Origin: Botryococcus braunii
Taxonomy: Eukaryota > Chlorophyta > Trebouxiophyceae
Assembly: GCA_002005505.1 (NCBI GenBank)
Contig: MVGU01001578.1
Coordinates: forward strand, 1 to 15,000
Reading direction: 5' to 3'
DNA length: 15,000 nt
Positions 9,435 through 15,000 of this stretch are shown piece after piece; position 1 is the stretch's first letter, and every line of letters starts with the position of its first letter. The notes under the pieces were generated by a model that made no database searches, had not been told where the DNA came from, and worked only from the letters and a program-made list of their open reading frames with translations. The translations under genes were made by a program, and so were the position numbers.

Positions 9435-10328
9435 CGTTTGAAGTAATGAATGACAAGGGACAAGTAGCTGGGGGTGGCGGAGAAGGGGGCGGTGGAGGCG
9501 GCCGCGGAGGGGGGGAGGAAACACGGACCGGGGTGGTGGCGACGGTGGTGGCGGAGATGGGGATGGCGGTGGTGGAGATGGTGATGGCGGTGGAGGTGAT
9601 GGTGGAGGTGGTGAAGGGGATGGTGGAGGTGGAGATGGGGATGGTGGAGGTGGAGATGGGGAAGGCGGTGGTGGCGATGGAGATGGCGGTGGGGGTTTCG
9701 GCGATGGTGGGGGTGATGGTGGGGGCGACGGCGGTGGACGGGGCGATGGCGGCGGGGGACGGGGCGGAGGAGGGGGGCGCGGTGGCGGTGGAGGCGGACG
9801 TGGTGGTGGTGGGGACGGCGGTGGGGGTGGACGTGGCGGGGGCGGGGGTGGGGGTGAAGGCGGAGGTGGCGGCGGTGAAGGTGGAGGTGATGGTGGGGGC
9901 GGAGAAGGCGGGGGTGGAGGCGGGGGTGGCGATGGCGGAGGGGGTGAAGGTGGAGGTGATGGTGGCGGGGGTGATGGAGGTGGTGGCGGTGAGGGTGGCG
10001 GAGGCCGTGGGGGCGGGGACGGTGGGCGGGTAACAACTAAATCCGTCCAGAATCCAATGCCCGCGATCGCATACAAGCGAGTTGAGTCTGCTCCGTAGAA
10101 TGAATACACGAACCGTGGAAATACAAATGGGGTGCCTGCCGAGGGACTGCCACCGTAGGGGCCGTACACCCTGGCTTGTGTGGTATTGAAGGTCAGGCTC
10201 TCCAAGGTCCGGCCTAAACGGCCTGATACGCCCATGATATACTCACCTGGTAGCAGTGTGAAGGAGAAGTCGGGATCCACCCCACCAGAAAAGCCTCTTA
10301 CTGCACCTACGGATCCTGTATACACCAC
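9435..10328 (-). CDS. Long exon: jacalin-like domain C-part followed by ~160-residue Ser/Pro rod
   Basis: Seen: acceptor gtgtgcag|GTGGTGTAT at 10328. The jacalin part begins VVYTGSVGAVRGF and contains ARVYGPYGG and IGFWTD, ending near 10043. From about 10030 to 9536 the frame is almost only Pro with Ser, Arg and Lys, including repeated SPPPPSP units. Known: such SP4-type tracts are typical of hydroxyproline-rich glycoproteins of green algae and plants, where prolines are hydroxylated and glycosylated. Unlike the other two jacalin exons, no IQSPxFG motif follows. The 3' end is uncertain. A donor at AAACG|GTACAG (9435) gives phase 0 in the frame used here and fits the acceptor at 8775. A seven-base C run (9509-9515 on plus) with one extra base would give a more Pro-rich tail and phase 1, fitting the acceptor at 8726. 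Without splicing the frame stops at 9399. Inference: an extracellular lectin on a stiff glycosylated stalk. Confidence 0.78.
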
Positions 10329-10470
10329 CTGCACACGCCCAGGCCAAACACGCCCTTTTGAGGCTCTGTGACCGCTGCCGGGCTGTTACACAGGAGCGTA
10401 TGGTGCTTTTTGTATGTTTCGTAAGAGCTTATACCTGAGTGTGGGCCCGCCGTTTTCCCTCTGTGGGGCT

Positions 10471-10478
10471 CACAAACA

Positions 10479-10537
<59 letters not shown>

Positions 10538-10585
10538 GCGCGCGCGCACGCACACGCACCACACATACACACACACACGCACGCA

Positions 10586-10631
<46 letters not shown>
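10471..10631. repeat. (CA)n microsatellite with a CG-rich core
   Basis: CA repeats flank a CGCGCG core near 10535-10590. It occupies nearly half of the 380 bp intron between 10709 and 10328. Alternating purine-pyrimidine sequence could adopt Z-DNA. Confidence 0.95.
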
Positions 10632-10708
10632 AGCACACAATTGTGAAGCTAGGAGGTTGGTATGTGCGGATTTTCAATTTTCAATATCCAAGGGCATTGA
10701 AGGTGTAC

Positions 10709-10779
10709 CTGCAAAGCAGTGATGATGGAATAGTTGCATGCGTCATCCACTCGTGTCCAGATCCGCACAGTCACAATAT
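10709..10779 (-). CDS. 71-nt micro-exon, middle strands of jacalin-like domain J2
   Basis: Seen: acceptor gggctgcag|AT and donor TTGCAG|GTACAC. In the phase 1 entry frame it encodes IVTVRIWTRVDDA followed by CNYSIITALQ, and exits in phase 0 straight into Val-Val-Tyr at 10328. The pattern x-I-V-x-V-x-I-W...A-L-Q matches the other three micro-exons, but four codons are added in the middle (71 rather than 59 nt), where jacalin loops vary in length. The upstream exon (11466-12029) should supply one base of the split codon; its donor is degraded, so that residue is unknown (Asp if the base is G). Intron to the next exon is 380 bp and carries a long CA/CG tract. Confidence 0.7.
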
Positions 10780-11077
10780 CTGCAGCCCAAACCCTGGCAT
10801 GTTAAGAACCAAAACACTATTCTTGTGACAAGATGCTGATTTGTCAGATTACCAAACGGGAGGATAGCTGGGCTGCTTTGACTTCCCGAAAGGCATTTGC
10901 ATCTTTTTCTTGCGAGTGCCGAATCCATCAGCCATCTACAGCAATTGCATAGAGAGACCACGGCAGATCTCACAAGTGCCTATCAAAACTGCTGTCTTGG
11001 GTCTCTCTTTCAACCCATTCATCCTTATAGGAATGGGTCGTATTTTGAAAGTTTTTGGACCTGCAATCGAGTGGCAC

Positions 11078-11363
<286 letters not shown>

Positions 11364-11465
11364 GTCCGGGTCATCTCTGGGGTCAATATTCTTAAATTGG
11401 GTATACTGAAGGAGTACAGACGGTTTAGAGGCATGCATACACTTGATAGGATGGGGGCCATACCA

Positions 11466-12029
11466 CTGAGGGTGGTCCGTCATCCCAGAGGTTGCTGCCC
11501 GCAGGGGCAACACCAAAGAGCGGACTCTGGATGCGGGTGCGGCTGCCGACGGCAAAGGGGACAGGCGGGGGAGGCGGTGGGGGCGAAGGTGGAGGATTGC
11601 GGGGGGTGGGGGAGGGGGCCTGGGCGGAGGAAATGGTGGCGGCTTGGGTGGGGGAGGCCTGGGGGGTGGTGATCGGGGTGAGGGTGGCGGTGGGGGGCTG
11701 GGAGGTGGTGGAGGTGGAGAGGGCGGGTCCGTCCAAAAGCCAATTGATGTCACAGTCTGGATGTTTCCTTGATATCCAACGATGATGCCATAAATTGGGC
11801 CCCAGAAACTCCATGGGGTTCCTGATTCCCCGGCGTACGGCCCATACTGTCGCCCCCCGGTGCTGTAGAAGCCGATGTACGTCATGTAGCGTGAGTAGCA
11901 GCATTGCTCGTACGTGCCGCCAAATGCTCCTGCAAGCTGGTCTCCAGGCTCTAAGGCGACTGCGTAATCTGGTTGCTGACGCCCTTGTGTGAATCCGTTT
12001 ATGGGCCCTGGACGTTCATTATACACCAT
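11466..12029 (-). CDS. Long exon: jacalin-like C-part, Pro-rich linker, next jacalin start; frame broken once
   Basis: Seen: acceptor gcatgcag|ATGGTGTAT at 12029. The jacalin part begins MVYNERPGPINGF and contains YIGFYSTGGRQYGPYAG and TSIGFWTD, ending near 11727. A Pro-rich linker (PPPSPPPP, PPKPPP, PPRPPP) follows. The next jacalin start, RIQSPLFG...WDDGPPS, lies at about 11466-11536 but one frame away. The shift falls at the six-base C run (plus strand G run 11601-11606): one more C would join the frames. With that base the exon would be 565 nt, phase 0 to phase 1, as for the exon at 13328-13799. The expected phase 1 donor also looks damaged (TCAG followed by TGGTAT, not GT). Inference: either homopolymer errors in the assembly or early decay of this module. 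Alternative phase 0 donors nearby do not fit the next micro-exon. The 3' end is therefore provisional. Confidence 0.72.
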
Positions 12030-12206
12030 CTGCATGCCCCTCCGACCGATGGGCTCATCTCGTATGCTGAGGGACAGACCTGAATTAGTAAATTCCTTTT
12101 GTTGACTCCTTTAGCCCCTGCAAGTCTCGCAGAGTTCAAATCCGGCTGAAATTGAGCGGGGAAAGACAGGGCCTGCCAGCGATGAGATGCATGTGGCCGC
12201 ACGTGC

Positions 12207-12209
<3 letters not shown>

Positions 12210-12265
<56 letters not shown>

Positions 12266-12299
12266 GACATACACTCTTACACCACCCCCCCCCCCCCCC
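12210..12299. repeat. (CA)n tract and 15-base C run
   Basis: (CA) from 12210 to 12261, CAGACAGA, then a short non-repeat stretch and a C run at 12285-12299. It lies in the intron between 12706 and 12029. Confidence 0.95.
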
Positions 12300-12705
12300 A
12301 CACACACCAAAACTCATGTTTGCACGCACATGCATGTGTGCGCACAATCGCACACGCACACACAGAGAGATAGAGAGAGGGGGGTTGAGAGAGGGAGTAA
12401 GGAGACAAAAGCGGCGGAACCATGATGGATGATTAGTATGCAATGAGAGGGCCAGTAACTTTTCCTCGACTGCAAACAGATGTCGGCTAGCTAATGCACG
12501 CACATACGCTATGGCCCAGCAAAGGAGCCCTGAGGGCGTGAGGTCGTGTGGAGAACATGACCAATGACGAATGCATAATTCGATAACACAATAATCAGCA
12601 TTCCAATTGCAGAAGACCTCTTGCAGGATCTTCCAAGAGCCACACTTGTAGTGACAGGTGCGGTTCCGACGGAAGCGATGAAGCATATGCTAGAGGGGTT
12701 CTCAC

Positions 12706-12764
12706 TTGAATGGCCTTGACATGGCCCAGATCGGCGGCCATCCAGAGGTTGAACCCGATGATGC
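12706..12764 (-). CDS. 59-nt micro-exon, middle strands of jacalin-like domain J1
   Basis: Seen: acceptor gcttttcag|GC and donor ATTCAA|GTGAGA, both good matches to GT-AG consensus. It encodes GIIGFNLWMAADLGHVKAIQ, the first Gly being split across the phase 1 intron from 13328. Exit is phase 0 into Met-Val-Tyr at 12029. Joined to its neighbours, the domain reads IQSPTFG...SDDG...IIGFNLW...KAIQ-MVY...INGF, the expected strand order of a jacalin beta-prism. Its length matches the micro-exons at 14741-14799 and 476-534 exactly. Upstream intron 563 bp, downstream intron 676 bp. Phase, length and motif all agree, so this is the best supported of the micro-exons. Confidence 0.8.
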
Positions 12765-13327
12765 CTGAAAAGCAAGACGGGGCGTTAGGTTCCTGTCGAA
12801 GCAGGGTTTTTGAGCAGATGCAAAATCAGTTTTGTGAGCCTCGAGCAGACAGCCCCTCGGTGCCACCGAAAAGAACGGAGACTTTTTGTCGAACCAAAAC
12901 CAGCACAAGGAATCATCAGCAAGTGTAAAACTTGGAACTTGAGATTTCTGTCAGCAAAGCAGCAGGCAATTCGGGCAGAAACATGTGCATTTCAGCTAAT
13001 AAAGAAGATTTATAAGTGGCCAAACATCTAATAGATTATAACTGCTTGTCATGGACAGCCTTGTCAACGTACCACAGATGTAACAACTAAAATAAACTTT
13101 TCGTGTGCCAAATGCACATCATATCAGTCCCTCCAAATAACACATCAACGGCTAGAGAGAAGATACCAACAACAAAATGGCCACCATAAGGGAAGGGTCA
13201 AACATTCGAGCTTAAGGAGTTTGGCATCAAATGGTGGGGGAAGGCTGTTGTCTATGTGACACAAACCACAAATGAGGTCGAGGAGTGGTCTTCTATTTTA
13301 TTCTTTTGGGGGGAGGGGGGGGTGTAC

Positions 13328-13799
13328 CGCTGAAAAATTGCCCGTCGTCAGACTGCCAGTCACCGGGCCACCCAAAAGTCGGGCTTTGAATGCGGTTTAC
13401 CGCCGGGGTCATGGGTGGGGACGGGGCGATAGGTGTCTCTGGGGGCGGGCTTGGGGGAAGCGGCAAGGAGGGGACCGGCGGGGGAGGAGGCGGATCGGTC
13501 CACACTCCGAGACATGTGAGACGACGCGAACCGGTATGCGCGTATCCCCACATCCCATAGAATTGCCCCTGGAATAAGATGTTGGAGGCTGAGGAGCTGC
13601 CATAGGGCCCGTACTGTGCTCCCCCAAGGGTGCGGAACCCGATAAAAATCAGGGATCGGTCCCAATAATAGCTGCCCACGTACCCTCCAAATAGTGTGGT
13701 TACTGGGTCCGAAGGGTCGAAGTCTATCGAGATCTCAGGCCTGAAATCGTTGCCTTCTGTATATCCCATGATTGTCCCCTCCCTTCCCGGGTACACCAT
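13328..13799 (-). CDS. Long exon: jacalin-like domain C-part, Pro-rich linker, first strand of next jacalin
   Basis: Seen: acceptor gtttgcag|ATGGTGTAC at 13799 and donor AGCG|GTACACC at 13328. The exon is 472 nt, phase 0 in and phase 1 out, with no stop. The first ~100 residues begin MVYPGREGTIMGY and contain FIGFRTLGGAQYGPYG and LTCLGVWTD, the usual C-terminal strands of jacalin-related lectins (GPYG, then [IL]GxW). Next comes a ~35-residue Pro-rich linker. The last ~21 residues include RIQSPTFG and SDDG, the opening strand of the next jacalin domain. The intron that follows therefore interrupts that domain, which is completed by 12706-12764 and 12029. Known: jacalin domains bind glycans; Pro-rich spacers of this kind occur in extracellular matrix proteins of green algae. 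Inference: extracellular or wall-bound lectin. The Asp of the usual LDxIG ligand loop appears replaced (LTCLG), so sugar binding is uncertain. Confidence 0.82.
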
Positions 13800-14100
13800 C
13801 TGCAAACCCCCAGCACCTGCCTGTGATCTGTACTTCAAAAATGGATTCCTCAAGCGATGCCTGTAACTTGATGAGGGCATGGGTGCGTGCATGTGGGTGA
13901 GGGAGTGAGTGAGCGGGTGAGTGAATCTGTGCGTGTTTGGTGGGGGGGGGGGGGGACGTGTTTGGGGAGGGTCTAGACATTGGGGTGCAGGCGTGCTGCG
14001 TCCTGCCCAAAAAGACTGATCCAAGGGCTGCCGTACATTGCTCAAGTGATGGGTCGTGGGCTAGGGTGTAAACTTGCACGGACCCCCCCCCCCCCGGGGG

Positions 14101-14363
<263 letters not shown>

Positions 14364-14482
14364 GGAGAGACGAGCACAAACATATCCCCCACCTCCCCAC
14401 CCTCACACCCAACATCACCCCCCCCCCCAATCCACTCATCCATACACACAGTCACCCACACACGCAACATTTACCCTCCTCC

Positions 14483-14496
14483 AGACACACACACAT

Positions 14497-14540
<44 letters not shown>

Positions 14541-14552
14541 GCGCGCGTGCGC
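14483..14552. repeat. (CA)n microsatellite with terminal CG stretch
   Basis: CA dinucleotides with AT and AA interruptions, ending in GCGCGCG near 14541-14547. Same intron as the compound tract at 14101-14361. Confidence 0.93.
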
Positions 14553-14740
14553 GAAACCGAGGCGCTAGCGTAGGTAGGAGTGGGGTGGGAGTCAGGTAGA
14601 GGAGGGCGTAAGAGTGCCAGTAAAGGGGACTGTAGCGCAACCCACTGGGTATGTCAACAGGATTAGTCAACCTTCACTGAAACCACATCACACCCTCATC
14701 AAGTGAGCAAGGGGGGAGCTGAAAGCTCCACTAGGAGTAC

Positions 14741-14799
14741 CTGCACAGCTTTTATGAAAGTGTTGGCGGCATTCAGCCATAACCGGAAGCCTTTCAATC
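14741..14799 (-). CDS. 59-nt micro-exon, middle strands of a jacalin-like domain (J0)
   Basis: Seen: on the minus strand, gcagcag|GA starts the exon and GTGCAG|GTACTC ends it. It encodes GLKGFRLWLNAANTFIKAVQ, with the first G completed by the upstream exon (phase 1 in, phase 0 out). Known: canonical jacalin lectins have a segment of the type I..I.V......I.AIQ..Y here, the second and third strands of the beta-prism. Three other micro-exons in the window have the same pattern G-[IL]-x-x-[FIV]-x-[LI]-W...A-[ILV]-Q. Length is 59 nt, identical to two of them. Its domain continues in phase at 13799 (Met-Val-Tyr). The first strand of this domain must lie in an exon beyond the right edge of the window. 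Inference: a real exon of the large minus-strand gene. It is too short to stand alone, so confidence rests on the match of length, phase and motif. Confidence 0.75.
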
Positions 14800-14950
14800 C
14801 TGCTGCACCTAAAACCCCCCAACACCACCATTCAGCTCTAGTTGGAACCTTCCTCGATGCTCTTCCCGGCTTTGGGAGAGGTGAGAGTATCGGAGGGAGA
14901 GGCAACCAGACATATGCGTGCTCTTGCATGCTTGCAAGATCGCTCTCGCA

Positions 14951-15000
14951 TGCGCGAGCGCGCGCGCGCACGCACGCACGCACACACACACACACACACA
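14951..15000. repeat. (CG)n/(CACG)n/(CA)n tract running off the right edge
   Basis: CG repeats grade through CACG into CA and continue past the window end. It lies upstream of the micro-exon at 14741-14799. Confidence 0.9.

Noticed and set aside
9413..10033. Gly/Val/Met-rich plus-strand open frame of 206 codons
   Set aside because: It is the complement of the Ser/Pro rod; its composition follows entirely from the C-rich coding strand, and it has no motif.
12120..12150. GTTCAAATCC, like a tRNA T-loop
   Set aside because: The bases on either side do not form the 5-bp T-stem, and no acceptor or anticodon arm was found upstream.
13800..13860. Extension of the jacalin frame upstream of 13799
   Set aside because: The frame is open, but its sequence does not match a jacalin strand, while gtttgcag gives an acceptor at exactly the position seen in the other copies.

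Overview
The window looks like nuclear DNA of a eukaryotic alga, most likely a green alga. The signs are a multi-exon gene with GT-AG introns, long hydroxyproline-rich-type Ser-Pro4 tracts like those of green algal wall and matrix proteins, long dinucleotide microsatellites, and low gene density. A prasinophyte such as Cymbomonas is a guess from general familiarity and cannot be proved here. No bacterial, phage, CRISPR or rRNA/tRNA features were seen.

All convincing coding sequence is on the minus strand, so the gene reads from right to left. From the right edge to about 7.3 kb there is a series of exons: a 59-nt micro-exon (14741-14799), a long exon (13328-13799), a 59-nt micro-exon (12706-12764), a long exon (11466-12029), a 71-nt micro-exon (10709-10779) and a very long exon (about 9435-10328). 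Each long exon holds the C-terminal two thirds of a jacalin-like beta-prism lectin domain and then a Pro-rich linker. The first two long exons then end with the first strand of the next jacalin domain (motif IQSPxFG...DDG). Each micro-exon supplies the missing middle strands (pattern G-[IL]-x-x-[FIV]-x-[LI]-W...A-[ILV]-Q). Introns within each domain are phase 1 and then phase 0. The product is therefore a chain of jacalin domains on proline-rich rods, made by tandem duplication of a two-exon module. The last jacalin exon carries a Pro/Ser rod of about 160 residues. A Cys-containing exon resembling receptor L-domain/leucine-rich beta-helix folds follows (7925-8775), and then a short Pro-rich exon (7318-7403) that may end the gene.

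The left side (476-2041, minus) has a second piece with the same logic. A long, low-complexity acidic/Ser-Gln exon ends in a jacalin first-strand motif at a CAG|GTGAGG phase 1 donor, and it is followed by another 59-nt micro-exon. It is either a second jacalin gene or a distant part of the same one. The next exon should lie beyond the left edge.

Between them, 2.1-7.3 kb has no convincing gene. It holds several strong palindromes and hairpins, a diverged direct repeat of about 150-180 bp, a degenerate repeat of about 22 bp, a (GT)47 tract, one weak plus-strand candidate for a secreted-protein N terminus (6063-6317) and one weak minus-strand exon candidate (5051-5230). Long (CA)n/(CT)n tracts sit in most introns of the jacalin gene. 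One long exon shows a single-base frame break and a damaged splice donor, which means either assembly error or decay.
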